Source: Glycine soja
Taxonomy: Eukaryota; Streptophyta; Magnoliopsida; Fabales; Fabaceae
Assembly (NCBI RefSeq): GCF_004193775.1
Contig: NC_041003.1
Location: forward strand, 50,662,111 to 50,726,110
Length of the DNA stretch: 64,000 bases
Direction of reading: 5' to 3'
In this document: positions 1-12,286 of the stretch, piece by piece
Position numbering within the stretch: the first letter of the stretch is position 1
Layout of the letters: the number at the start of each line of letters is the position of its first letter
The notes under the pieces: generated by a model
What the model was told of the DNA's origin: nothing
Database searches by the model: none
What the model saw: the letters and a program-made list of their open reading frames with translations, nothing else
Translations under genes and position numbers: made by a program

Positions 1-141
1 GCACTTGGATGCCAAATAAACCTCACTTTATTGGGCTTCCACACTTACTCTTTGTTTTCACTTCTCCTTCATCTATTATCCTTTTGTTTGTCTGAAACTA
101 TGTAACTGTAGTTATAATTGCTTATTATACTAATTTTTTAG

Positions 142-3100
142 GTGATTGCTGAAAGTCTATCCGAAGAGGAGATTGCCGGTTTGAGAGAAATGTTTCAGGC
201 TATGGATACTGATAACAGTGGTGCAATCACTTTCGATGAACTCAAAGCTGGTCTAAGAAGATATGGGTCTACCCTTAAGGATATAGAAATACGTGATCTT
301 ATGGAAGCGGTAGGTTGTTGGTTCTGCGAAAAGTTTCTTTTTTGTATTTCGTGTTTGTACTTACATTTTTATTTAGTTATTATTTTTAAATATAATATTA
401 TAAATTTCCTTATATGCGAAAGCCTGGGCTTGACATTAGGCATCACATTAGTGAAGCATATTTAAATTGTTATGCTACTGTAGAAAACCTGGGACTATTC
501 AGTCATCTTTTACGAACATGATTCCACTTTTCTTTGCTGATAAAAAAAAATGATTCCACTTTTCTTTTGAGCCGCATCTTGTATTCGCCTTATATAATCT
601 TTGAACATGTTCCATTCACAGCTAAAATGTTTGAGCTGTTTCAGGCTGATGTGGACAAAAGTGGAACCATAGACTATGGGGAGTTTATTGCTGCAACAGT
701 TCATCTCAACAAACTAGAGCGTGAAGAACATCTCATTGCAGCATTCCAATATTTTGACAAGGATGGTAGTGGGTACATTACAGTTGATGAACTTCAACAA
801 GCTTGTGCAGAACAAAACATGACTGACGCTTTTCTTGAAGACATCATTAGAGAAGTTGATCAAGATAATGTAAGTTGTTTAACCTGTGCTATACATTCAC
901 ATAGGAAATCCTTGTAGGCTGTTAGAAGATCTTACAGTATTGTATTATATATATCCTCCTTAAAAGACTGCACTTTTAGTCTTCAATTTTTCTGTAATCT
1001 TACTGCAATAACCTAAATTGGTTTTTAGTTTGAAATCTAAAATGTTCTTTGGTTAAATAATGCTTACATGTTGTAAGCAATATTAATTTGCGTTTATCCT
1101 GCATTAACTGGAGTTTCGTTTCATAGCTACCAGAATTTTGTTATCTAACATGTTAATTCTGCAAGGAGATAAGATCCTTAACTACCTCTGAGTTCCAATT
1201 AATAAAAATATCAACATATATTACATGTACATTTTTCTGGTAGGTGGTAGCCATTAAAAAAATATTTTAATTTTTTTGCCTACTAAGGGATGCTTGTATG
1301 TCTCTTTTCGAAATGCATATACAGTGTCCTAGATAGAATATAATAATTTCCATATAAACTATATAGTTTCGTAAAATCTTCAAAAAAAGAAATGGAAAAA
1401 TGATACTTCCTCTGGTCCTTATTATAAGACACCATTTAGAAGGAATTGATGGTCCTTTTTATAAGGCATTTTAATGTTTTTTCAACTACTTGCCCTTGTT
1501 AATTATGCTAAATATTTGTGCTTTTTATTGATAGTGGTGCATAATACTCTTAGATTTTAATGTTTTCACGTCGCCCATAACAAGTTAATGATTATTAATA
1601 AGGGTAAAATTGGTGCATTAGTAACATTTTTAAAAAAAATAATAAAATCAACTGCATTAACTATTTTTATTGGTTTATGTGATTATGTCCAAAGTGTCTT
1701 ATTTTTTTGGTCAGCAAATCCAAAGTGTCTTATATAGACCAGAGGGAGTAGTAATTAGTTTATATTCAAAACACTAGGGATATGTTAATTGTTTATGAAT
1801 ATTTTGTTATTGGGACTATGTTGTGATAGTCAAATTTGGTAAAATGTTTGACAATAACTAGTTCTGGATAACTATTATTGTCAAAATTGCTTAGCTGCTG
1901 CAATTGACTATGACCTTGCAAATATAACTCCGTGGGTATAGTATTTGAAGTAACACTTGGCATCACCAGCCTCCCCCCACCCCTCTACCAAAACCCCAAA
2001 ACAAAATTATGATGTTCTGCTGTTGTACTAATTAGTTGCATTATTTGCTACAATAATTATGCAGTTAATTATCATAATCATGTTTTTTTTGTGTAAACTA
2101 ATATTACTACTGAGAAAGTCTAGCAATTTACTCTTTACAATATACTTTCTATAATTGGGTGAATTTCTTGTGAGATCCACTAAATAGTTTGACTATTCTT
2201 TATTTAGTGACCTACATGAAATTCATTCAATAATAAAATGTTTTCTGAAAAGAGTGTGTTGTTAGAGTTCATCTGTTACTGCACTTGTGATAGCACATGG
2301 TCTTCAAGCCTTTCTTTTAACCATAATTTTAAGTATGTAATGTGACTATATGTGATTGTGTTAGTGTACAGTAGCAAGGAAAGGAATAGCAACCAAAAAT
2401 TAGTGGCTGTTGAGGGCATCCTGTGAGGGAATTGGGAATTGTGATCAGCACATGATGAGGGTGCATTGTGATAACCTGCCCACTTGGCAAGTGGGGGCAG
2501 GAAACAGATTTGGTTAATGGGAATGGGAAGGAGGGAGAGAGAGAGAAGAGAGGAGTGGGGAAATAGAGGCAAATTGTGAGTGAGGTTTGGGATGGGAGGT
2601 AGCAAGCCCGATGTTCTTCTTGTAGTATCTCTACATTTCTTTTTCTGTTTCCCGAGGCTTTTCTTCTCTATTCTTGTATGAATTACTATCTGAGAATGTA
2701 AGAATGATATGTTGATATCAGCGGCAGAAAAGGGAATTTTAGATGTTTTCCTGCAATATGTTTTCAGGTTCCTATCTGGATGATAGGGTTTGGCACCATG
2801 CAAAATTATCCATTAGAAAGTTAGGACCTATGTTTGATCTATCCATTAAACGTTTTCTGATCAAAGATTGTGAAAAACAATTAATTAATCAAAACTTATC
2901 TAGCCTTTAATATAAATACGCTTTAAATATCAAATGCCTGAATTCTAATAATTTGACAAACATGATTCTATGTCGCATATCATTAATGAATTGAATTAAG
3001 TTTCTGGACTATCTTCTAGTGTAATTATGCTTCATGATTATGTTTATATCTTCTGTTTTAGGATGGAAGGATTGATTATGGTGAATTTGCTGCCATGATG

Positions 3101-3184
3101 CAAAAAGGCAACGCTGGAATTGGTAGGAGAACTATGCGCAACAGTCTGAATTTAAGCATGAGAGATGCACCAAGTGCTCAATAG
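142..3184 (+). CDS. CPK: Calcium-dependent protein kinase, C-terminal part (calmodulin-like domain), 5' end outside window
   Basis: Three phase-0 exons join without a break: 142-309, 645-869 and 3062-3184 (stop TAG 3182-3184), giving 171 residues. Each junction has AG/GT signals. The product is the regulatory half of a Ser/Thr kinase that is activated when Ca2+ binds its EF-hands. It begins with the autoinhibitory-junction sequence [13 protein letters not shown], followed by four EF-hand loops: [39 protein letters not shown] and [13 protein letters not shown]. The last loop is split by the 2.2-kb intron between exons 2 and 3. All loops keep Asp at position 1 and Glu at position 12, so all should bind Ca2+. 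The C-terminal tail [16 protein letters not shown] is typical of subgroup I CDPKs close to Arabidopsis CPK5/6/26. The kinase domain and N-terminal acylation site lie upstream of the window. Which CPK is the orthologue is uncertain; the family call is firm. Confidence 0.95.
1404..1750. mobile_element. MITE, Tc1/mariner (Stowaway-like), in CPK intron
   Basis: The two ends are inverted repeats: TACTTCCTCTGGTCC with a following ATAAGACACC on the left, and the reverse complement of TACTCCCTCTGGTCTATAT on the right. Both ends abut TA, as expected for a TA target duplication. The 347-bp AT-rich interior has no coding capacity. It lies in the last long intron of the CDPK gene. Confidence 0.75.
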
Positions 3185-4080
3185 CTTATGATTGTGCTCA
3201 TTATGTACAGGTACTTTTGGCTTTGGGTAAAATAGAAATTTTATCCCCTGTATGAAATACTATTTGCCCACTTTATAATTTATATTCTTATGAATTTTTA
3301 AGATGTTAGAGGTCAAAAGGCATCACAAATGGTATATCTTGTAATCACCAACATACTTCTAATATTATGTGGTAGGCCATCTCTAGTGGTTGGAAAAGAC
3401 ATTTAGCCAACAGATGTTAGTCTCTCACTCTTGGATGTTAAAGTTCCGAGTCATTGGTACATATACACCAGAAGTCATCATGAACCTAAGAATCCGAAAT
3501 GATTTGAATGAAGTTCAGTTATATTATATATGGTGGTAGTACTAGTTATAAAAAGATGTAACCCCAAAACCAAACTTGGGGTGGGGGTGGGACTCCCGCT
3601 AAGCACATCTTTGTAAATAAATATCGTTCCATTCATAGATCTTGATTCTGCATCTTGTTGAAGTTCTAAATTCAGTTTCTGCTGTTGAATAATGCATAGA
3701 GTATTAGCTGATAGTCTATATCCAGCAGTTTGCCGAAACGAGTATTAGCTGAATAGCTGTTGACTTTTTATTACTCTCATTGTTAACGTCACTCTTCCTG
3801 TATTCTGGAATGCAATTTTGGCAGGTTGTATGCAGCAAAGCCAGAAAGAAAAAATAAAGCAAAAATCTTTACAAAAAATTGTTCATATCTGCTGACCAGT
3901 CCTATCCCTGAAGAACAATCAGGATTGTGGGTGCTCTCGCATGAGGACTCATCAAGCGTTACATTTATGTGCTGTATGAGTGGAAAATTTGTTTCTCGCT
4001 TTGTAAACCTTAGTGTTGGGTGTTACAGCTATTTCAAGTTGGTCTTCTATTTTTTCTGTGATTTCATGTAGGGGCATTCT
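3185..4080 (+). other. 3' UTR of the CDPK gene, probably with its own intron
   Basis: After the stop codon, TACAG/GTACTT at 3210-3211 is a good donor, and a pyrimidine-containing tract ending GCAG at 3821-3824 is a good acceptor. A 3'-UTR intron of about 614 bp is therefore likely. The following exon (from 3825) has no meaningful reading frame of its own. Neither the splice nor the transcript end can be proved without RNA data. Confidence 0.4.
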
Positions 4081-4626
4081 GTCTATAGTTGAAGTAGAAG
4101 GATTTTGATCTTTCAAGTTCTTGATTTCACGGATGTAAAGTTTCACACGTATGACATGATGTATTGGGCGAACTAAGAAGCCTTTGTGGATTATGTCGGA
4201 GCACATGCATTGTGTTAAAGTGACAGTGCTGAAGCATTTTATTTCTCAGCTGGCTTTTCTTTCCCTAAACAAATACCCTGTTATTCTAGCTTTTTTATCG
4301 CTAAAGCTTGCTTTAAAGAAAGTTCAAAATAAAAGCCTTAAAATAGAGTAAAAATCTTTAAAAACAAACTAAGGACTTTGCATTAGCTTTTAAAAATGTC
4401 AAGTGAATTAGTTTTTAAAAATAAGTTGTACTACTTATTTTTAGTCTCTTTCGCTTTCTCGTGGACTAGTTAATGTGGAAAAAGAAATAAAATTAGTATC
4501 AAACAATGTGTTTTTTTAAAAGTTGGTCCAAACATTACTTTAATAAAAGAAAAAAAAAACTAGCAGTTATTTAAGATGATATTTAATTTAATTTGCAGTG
4601 CAAACTATTTGAACTATTAATCAAAT

Positions 4627-5391
4627 ATTACCTTCGGTCCTTTATTATAAGAAACAAATAGTGATATTTTTTTTCCTAATTATATGAAATATAACCAATT
4701 TTAAATTATTAATGGTTAGTTTTCTTTTATCACCTTATTTTATTAATTTACTGTAAGCTCTATTAATAAGATATCAATCATTTTTTATGAAATGAATCTA
4801 TTTAATGAGCTATTAATAATATAACTTATTCTTAATAATTAAAAATTTTCATCCGATTATCAGTAATGTCATTATATAATCAATCACTTAAACCAAATAC
4901 ATTTTTGGAATACAATTTAAATTTATGTTATGTTAGTATTAATTAAAAATAACTAATATAACCACTGTCCTTCTTTTAAAGGAATATAACCACTTTCCTT
5001 GATTAAGGCCGAGTTGGTCCAAAGCAAGAAAATACTCATTTTTCTTAATTTTGATGATTTATTTATATGTTTCTTATATATAGGACTGAATATCAGATTT
5101 GGGTTTATTTATAAGACTCAAATTAAAAATATGACTATTATTTTTTATAAGATTTCTTCTATAATGTTTATTTATTAATTATTTTTTTATTAAAATATAC
5201 CTAATTAAAAAGAGCTTGTAATTGTAATGACAAACAATTATAGATAGAGAAAAGTGAGTATTGATGATAATGATAGATTTAAAGAAAAAAAATTCAAGAA
5301 ATATTTATTGTTATAAACTAAATTAACTATTTTCTTAATATTAATAAATTAGATAATTGAGTTTTATAAATAGTACCGAAGGGGGTAATAT
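4627..5391. mobile_element. Non-autonomous mariner-like element with inverted termini
   Basis: The left end reads TATTACCTTCGGTCCTTTAT and the right end is the inverse of TATTACCCCCTTCGGTAC, both continuing into ATAAGA/ATAAA-type sequence. The interior (about 765 bp) is very AT-rich and non-coding. The terminal sequence is related to that of the MITE at 1404-1750 but the element is twice as long, so it may be composite. Confidence 0.55.
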
Positions 5392-6309
5392 TTAATGAAA
5401 TGAATAACTACCATTATTTATAATGAAGTTGGTTCTCGTAGCCTTCTCAATAGAATAATTTGAGATTTTCCTTAAAGCAAGTTTCAGGTATCTTTTAAAG
5501 ATTCAAGATTGTAAAATTTAGAGTATAATATGTTTTAGGTTTCTTATTTTTTTGTAAAATTATTTTTAATTCTTTCATTTTAAAATAATGCTTTTATTTT
5601 TTTAATGAAATTTAGGATACAAGGATGAGAGATCAATTTACTAATTATGAAAAAGACAATGACTAAAATCATTATTTTTCAAAATATAAGGATTAATATC
5701 AATTTTGACTGAAAATTAATAGACTTAAAACACGTTTTATCTTAATATTTGACGTGTTTTTGGATTGGTGCTTTAAAGACAGGTTTGCAATGCATTTGGA
5801 TTCAATCTTGAAGGGGGGAAAATCACTTTTAAATGAAAAGGTTGGAAGTTATTAATTATTATGTGCATAGAATGGTTTAAAGTTTTAATAGATGAAATTT
5901 CCTCCCCACTAAAATGTGAAACTGGCCTAAATAAAACCGAACCGAACCAGTAGAAATGACAATGGTTTGGGTTGAACACGGATAAGGACTATGTTGAAAA
6001 AAACTTGTGTACACTGCCCGTTCATTATCCGTCGGGTATCCATTTGGAAAATTTCTATAGATTTTTTTTTTTATACCTACAAGTATTCATGAATACTTCA
6101 AAATAAAAAATAAAAAAGGTGATTTAAGTCCAAAGAAAATCATAAGTCCAAAAAAATTGAAAATACATAGTTCGATAAATTCCGCAAATCTAAATTACAT
6201 AAGTCTTCAATTGTTAATAATTTCCTCATCAATAACTTCACTGTTGTCACTTGTTTCCTAAAGCAAAGAACTTCAAAATAATTATCAAAGGATGAGGCCG
6301 TGAAGGAGG

Positions 6310-6402
6310 GAGAGGCATTGAACTGAAAAGGTGAGGTCCTCGTGAGTCGTGAGTGAGAGGCATTGAATTAAGAGGGTGAGGTTGTGAGTCGTGAGTCGTG
6401 AC
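6310..6402. repeat. Two-copy 45-bp tandem repeat
   Basis: GAGAGGCATTGAA(C/T)T recurs with a 45-bp offset at 6310 and 6355. Each copy ends in GTGAGTCGTGAGT-like sequence, which itself shows a short internal repeat. Confidence 0.7.
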
Positions 6403-8440
6403 TAACTGAGTGAGGCAATACGAAAATTAAGGTTCTTTTCTTGATAATATATAGGTTTAATATTATTTTTTATCCATTATGTTTTATAATTATTTTATTT
6501 TCATAATTTGATTCTACTTCTTTATGTTTTTGAAATATATTATTTTAGTTTTTTTTATTTTTCATAAAAAATATTAGTGTTTTATTAATTTTTAATTTTT
6601 ATAAAAAAAACTAAATCGATACATTTCGATTATGCCACAAATTTATCAACAATGAAGTGGACCAAAAACATGGTCTCTCATCGTGGCCATAACAAATCGT
6701 CCCATAAGAATACTCCCATCTAACACGTGTCGCTCTGTTCCTACCCTTCTCTTTCTCACCCCATGATAAATAAATAAATAAATAAATAAAGACATTATTA
6801 ATATTGTAGCACAAAGTGGGTTGTCTCCTGCCTCTATTCAATTAATGCAGTTGAGCTCCACTAGTGATCCTTCTATAAGGCTTTGTGGCTTGGATATGCA
6901 TGCTCACATCATAGCATGTTGCTTTTGCAACAAAAATTCAAATCTCAAATTATTATTGATATAATTTTTAAGATAATTATTATTAAAAATTAATAAATTT
7001 AATATATTATTAAATAAAATTAAATGATATTATAAAATCTTTTTATATTACAATTTCATATAGTATTTACTCAGACTTTTACTATTAAATCAACAAATAT
7101 TTTATTGGAATCATGATTTGGACTAAACCGTTGCAACCGCATGAAATTTATGAAATCTTAACCGTTGGTTTATTCTAATATTTGATAAATTTAAAATGTA
7201 AACTATTTTTAAAAATACGCATGTATCAAAAGATCTAACTTTTAGTATTATAAACTTTTAGTATCGTATCAAAAGAATATGTGTAAATTGAGCACTTTTC
7301 AGTTTTCTCCAACCAGGGAGAATTGATGTTGGTGACCATTAAAGATTATGAAACAATCATGTGGGGGAATTGAGGTCCAAAGTAAAAAACATGTAAAATA
7401 AATTTATTGATTTTTATCATAATTATTTTAAATAGTTATATTAACGATAATTTTTTATCTAAAAAAATCAACTGATAATTTTTAATAAGTTGGCAATATA
7501 AAATTTTTAAAACAATAATGTATATAAAAATTAAACTAAATATTTAATCTAATGATAGTAGATATTTACTTATATGTTAAATAAGACATGGTCCGTTAAA
7601 ATAAATTGAGATGATAAAGTATTAATTACATTTTGAGTTACATGAATTTTTTAAAACTTATTACCCTTTATGAAAACTTTAAATTCAACATATAAATTGA
7701 TAAAATTTAGTCTTGATAAAAAAAAAAGTATTATTTGTATTTTTTACTAAATTTGATACTTTTTTCATTTAATCTTATCTTTTTTTAAAAAAATCTGTTA
7801 AACAAAAGCATTGTTTTCTTTCTTTTCACTTTCTAATCAAATATACAGAAAAAAAAAAACATTTCTTTCTCTTTATTCTCTCTCTCTCTCTCTCTTTTTT
7901 TTACAATACCAAACAGCTTTTCATTTCTTTATAAAAATGCACTCATTTTCTTACATACTTGTTTGTCCTTATTTGTTTCTCGCTGATTTCTCTACATCAT
8001 TTTCTTCCTTACCGACAAGTGTTAAACGAAGCATAAGTCGATAATCATGCATTAAAAATTTAGCCACATTTCTTATTCAGAAAAAGAAAAAATAGAAAAC
8101 AAAGAAGAAATAGTGCACCGACACAAAGCAAAGCAACAATAATGGTGTTCGGTGATATGGTGGTGGAACCGTGGAAGGAAGGCACCTTAATTATCATAAC
8201 CGCGACGTAAAACGGCATGACACGATGAGTAATGAAATAAAAAGGGACAAAATACGAGGACGTGGGAGATCAGGAAACTTGAATCACACGGCAACAAGTT
8301 TAGAATTCACCAATCATTACTTGGGCAGGGGATTCTGTTATCGATACAAATTGGCAGCAGGTTCTACATTCACCAAATGAGTTTTGGCTTTCAAGGGCAG
8401 AAACATATATGATATATAGCAGTAGCCAGTACGTGAGCTC

Positions 8441-8464
8441 ATATATATATATATATATATATAT
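8441..8464. repeat. (AT)n microsatellite
   Basis: An uninterrupted AT dinucleotide run of about 12 units. Confidence 0.9.
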
Positions 8465-8725
8465 TGCATTGCAATTTGCAGCTAAAAATAATTAAGACGT
8501 TCCATTAGGCAAATTTATAGCAATCCACAATTAATATAGATTATAGAATATGCACGTAATTGAGTACAGGCTTAGTGTGAGATAGGACAAATTAACATGA
8601 AGAATTAATTGTACACATTAAGTGGGGAAAAAAAAACAAAAAGAACAAACGAATTGCAGAAGCTAGGCATACGGTGGATCTGAAATAAAGACTAAATAAT
8701 TTGAAGGAGGCATAAGCATTGTGAA

Positions 8726-9169
8726 TTATGAGAAGACTTGAGGAGTGGACTTGTGGTGGTAGGTTTTGGGAAGAGTGGTGTGATCAGAAGTATTGATGAA
8801 CCTTCTGATCTCAGAGCGCAGCTTATAGAAAACATGTCTCCAAGTGCCCCTGTTATGAGAAGCAAGGAGCTTGGTTTCCTGGTCGTTCATTTCGAGATCT
8901 GTAGCGAAGATGAGCTTCCTGGAGAGGATCCAGGCCCAGCTCCAGTCCCACCATGTCCTTGCATAGTCACCCATGGATGAGAGGGACTTGGATCTGGGAA
9001 ATGACCATGAGGAGGAATTCGGGCTCTCTAATTGGATCTTCAGAGACAGAGAAGAAAGACGTCTGCGAAGGCCTCCTTCAGAGTCTGAACGCGACGTTGA
9101 CACTGGCAGAGACGATGCCTTTGTACTCCCAAACAAGCTCCGCTGCTGGCTCTCACCCATGGAGCTCAT
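8726..9169 (-). CDS. Small plant-specific protein of unknown function (147 aa)
   Basis: This is a single open frame of 147 codons plus stop. The start at 9169 is the first ATG after a likely TATA box at 9261-9268 and lies in an A-rich context (GAAATAATG). The N-terminal third is rich in Ser and Arg (SGGLRRRLSSLSLKI-type). The conserved core contains RSKSLSSMGDYARTWWDWSW followed by AWILSRK, and the C-terminal part contains NRGTWRHVFYKLRSEIRR. This arrangement (SMGDY, paired Trp, then a Trp-Arg-His-Val-Phe block) is one I know from a plant family of uncharacterised small proteins; no catalytic residues or signal peptide are evident. In Arabidopsis, small unknown genes sit next to CPK5 and CPK6, so the position beside a CDPK looks ancestral (locus order recalled from memory). 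No function should be assumed. Confidence 0.85.
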   Translation of the reverse strand: MSSMGESQQRSLFGSTKASSLPVSTSRSDSEGGLRRRLSSLSLKIQLESPNSSSWSFPRSKSLSSMGDYARTWWDWSWAWILSRKLIFATDLEMNDQETKLLASHNRGTWRHVFYKLRSEIRRFINTSDHTTLPKTYHHKSTPQVFS

Positions 9170-9260
9170 TATTTCTTTCTCTCTTTTCTAAGGAAACACA
9201 CAACAACGTTTATGCTCTGCCTCTGCTCAAAGCTCAAAGCTTAGTTTTCGGAGACATAAA

Positions 9261-9268
9261 TATATATA
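9261..9268 (-). promoter_or_regulatory. TATA box of the small minus-strand gene
   Basis: Reading the minus strand, TATATATA followed by TTTATGTC lies about 92 bp upstream of the ATG at 9169. This predicts transcription starting near 9235 and a 5' leader of about 65 nt. Confidence 0.5.
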
Positions 9269-9269
9269 A

Positions 9270-12200
9270 TATATTAATATTAATGTCATTAGAATGGTGA
9301 AATGGAACGTTCACAGCTCTACCACAGCCTGTTTTATTCCTCTTGTGGGGTCAGTCACCTCTCTCCTCCACCCATTGCCTTCTGTTGGGTGATGTGTTGC
9401 TATTTTACTTTTGTTATGCTTGGACTTTGGACTTGTCTGCTCTCATTGAATTGAATCCAATGACGCCTTGGTGAGGTGTTTTTGTGCAAATGCGAGTCAA
9501 ATTCAATAGTAGATCCAGAGAGACTACATGCTTGATTGGTTGTCAATGTAATTGTCTGCTCTTCTCCTACGTGTTCATTTGAAGGGTTCTTTTGCACAAT
9601 CTCTCACGTAAATAATACAATTATATTATCTTCCATTTGATGGTCAAGTTAAGCAATATGAGACTACCTTCACATTCATGACATTCATTTCCATCAATGT
9701 TGATTTATGAGATTTCTGCACATACCAAATACTTATAATTCTTATTATCAACTTCCAAGTCTCTTGTGTCATTAATCTCTCCAATGAAGTTGACTTTTTT
9801 ATACACCATTTGAACGAGATTAAGCATATTTTCTAAATAACAAGTTAGTTGGACTCCGTTCATAAATAAAAATTAAAAAAACAATAAAGTAAAAACTATT
9901 AAATTGAAAACTTAACTAGCAAAAGGGTATCAAACCATACTATGTATATTTGAGAACCAGTTTGCCATGTAACATAGAGCAATAATTTGTATCATTAAAT
10001 AAAATAGACAATGAATTAAATGGATAAAGTGAAGTGCTATAAAATGAAATGTATGAATAGTGGTAGAAAAACACAGGAAACTAAAATGATCAACAGCTAC
10101 TACGTATACTCCATACCTTCTATTACAGAGTAAATAGATGTTCAAAATATAGGATATTTCATTAAGACTATCGATGAATAAAATGTTCACGAGATAATTT
10201 ATTCTTTAATCAAATTTAAGAATAAAATAATAAAAAATCCCTCCCCAAACCGTGCTTGCATTTTTTTGCACACGACTTTGACTTTCTCTATACATATATC
10301 TAAACCAGAATTACTTTTCTAGAAAAACAAATCGTCAATTGATGAACCCTGAATCTTGACTCTTATTTTCTGAGCATTTCAAAATCCTATAGATATAGAA
10401 TACTAAAAAAATGATTTTTTTGTTTATCTTCATTTAATAAGAATTTCAATTTACCTATTTACATTTACAAAATATCATAATCTATTTTATATTAGAAATG
10501 ATTGACCAAACTCGTTTCTGACAAGAATATCTAAATACCAAATCCTACCTCTACATAACCTTTCAAAAGTAAAAGAAGTTCTTGAAAAAATCAAAAAAGA
10601 AAAAGACTTCTTGTATAAAGAATTATTCCAATAATTTTTCTGACCGTAATTTAGTTTTTTTTTTCAAAAGAGAACTTTTTATTTTATTTTAGGTTTTGTT
10701 ACAATTTTAAACTTTCTTTTGCAGTTAAGGTATACTTTTAATCTCTTGATAAATTTTTACTCAAATTTAAATTCTTAAATTTTAAATTATTACCTTAAAA
10801 ATTTCAAATTATTACAATCAAATCTTTTAATATTTTTATTCAGGACAATCACATCGTCTCATCAACTTTTGTTAATCTAGATTATTGAAATTTCATTTTT
10901 TGTCTCAAAATATTAATTAAACGAATACAGTAAATATATTTTAACTTATAATCAAAATCCACAATCAATTACCATATTTTAATAAAAATTTAAAACTTCA
11001 AATAAAACAATCTTTTTAAAATCTTAACCTTACATTGTATAAAGTTGGTCAAAATGTTTTAAATTTCTTGACTCGCCATTTTGGTTACTTTTAAAAAAAA
11101 AATCCTAAATCCATTCTAAACATTCAATATTTGAATATTTAAATTTATGAATTTATGTTAAAATAAAATAGTGAAAATAATTTATTATAATCAATAAAAA
11201 AATATTGTAATTGTAATAAAATTAATAATACTAAACATAAATAAGCATGTATAAATAAACATAATAAAAAATTTATTCCTGGCTGGTCAAATAAGACAAG
11301 CGCAAAAAAAAAAAAAATGAAAGAAAAAAGTACATATCTACTCCTATATTGGACTAATTTGTTGAACCTTATTTTTTATAAAAGATATTTTGAAAAATAA
11401 AATAATTAATTTTTAACTTTTTTTTAAGAAGCAAATCTTGTTTGTAAAAAAAAAAATCCATCTACTTAAAAAAATGTTTATATAAAAAAATTAATTTTTT
11501 AATTTAAACAAATTGGTCCATTACTCAAATACTTTCATTATTTTTTCCTTTTCATTTTTAGATATGTATTTCACGTAGTACTGTAACAATTAGCCAAAAC
11601 ATTGTTCCCTCAACCATTTCAAATTATCATAATTTTTTCTCAATTATTTCAAAATGCCATATTTTTATTTTTAATTATTTGTATATTTACTGTTTTTTTT
11701 CAACATACCTTCTTTTGTTTTTATCTCAAAATTTAATTTCAATACCTTTTTTTTAAAAGAATTTGTTAATTATTAAAGATAACTTCATACTGTGATTTTA
11801 ATTATTTATTATTATAATATAATATATATTATAAATATTTATTTATTATAAATAGTAAATAGAATTATATAAAATAAATATTTATCCTATGTAATATATA
11901 ATTTCCACTAATAGGATAATTTTTATCATCTTTAAAATAAGAGTAAATTGTACACTTTTTTATAGTTTTGTAAAATTACATAAATATTACTTACTTTTTT
12001 TATACACTTACACTAATATTTTATTATTTTAAAAAATATACATTGATATCACTTGATACCACCCTAAATAGGTAAAATTTGTGTAATTTTATGATACCAA
12101 AATCATTAATGTGCCTATTTAGTTTTAAAAATATGCGTAGCAAAGAGAGATAAGAAAGAGAGCGTGGCCTTATCATATCATAATCGGTGAGCAGCCGAGA

Positions 12201-12286
12201 TCCGTTGCCGGTGCATCAAGGAAAGTAAGAGTTTAGAGTTTGAACTCTGTTTTTCAAATGCACAAAGCGCAGATCTCTGTGATATA
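9270..12286. other. AT-rich intergenic region upstream of the nucleotide-sugar transporter
   Basis: No convincing gene is present in about 3 kb of strongly AT-rich sequence with many poly-A/T runs. The last 130 bp (about 12150-12286) is less AT-rich (GCGTGGCC, GCAGCCGAGATCCGTTGCCGG) and is probably the 5' UTR of the transporter gene that begins at 12287. Confidence 0.5.

Larger units (their letters stand above)
5392..8725. other. AT-rich intergenic region between CDPK and the small minus-strand gene
   Basis: No reading frame here resembles a known protein. The stretch holds a 45-bp tandem repeat (6310-6402), a short (CT)n run near 7880-7895 and an (AT)n run at 8441-8464. At 5930-6060, sequence with GAACCGAACC and a GTACACTGCCCGTTCATTAT motif looks like the end of a dispersed repeat that I cannot classify. 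The last few hundred bases should include the 3' UTR of the gene at 8726-9169. Confidence 0.5.

Noticed and set aside
2276..2803. 175-codon minus-strand frame in the CDPK intron
   Set aside because: No resemblance to a protein family; composition follows a purine-rich intron stretch.
8738..9191. Plus-strand frames over the small gene
   Set aside because: The minus frame carries the conserved SMGDY/Trp family motifs; the plus frames are shadows.
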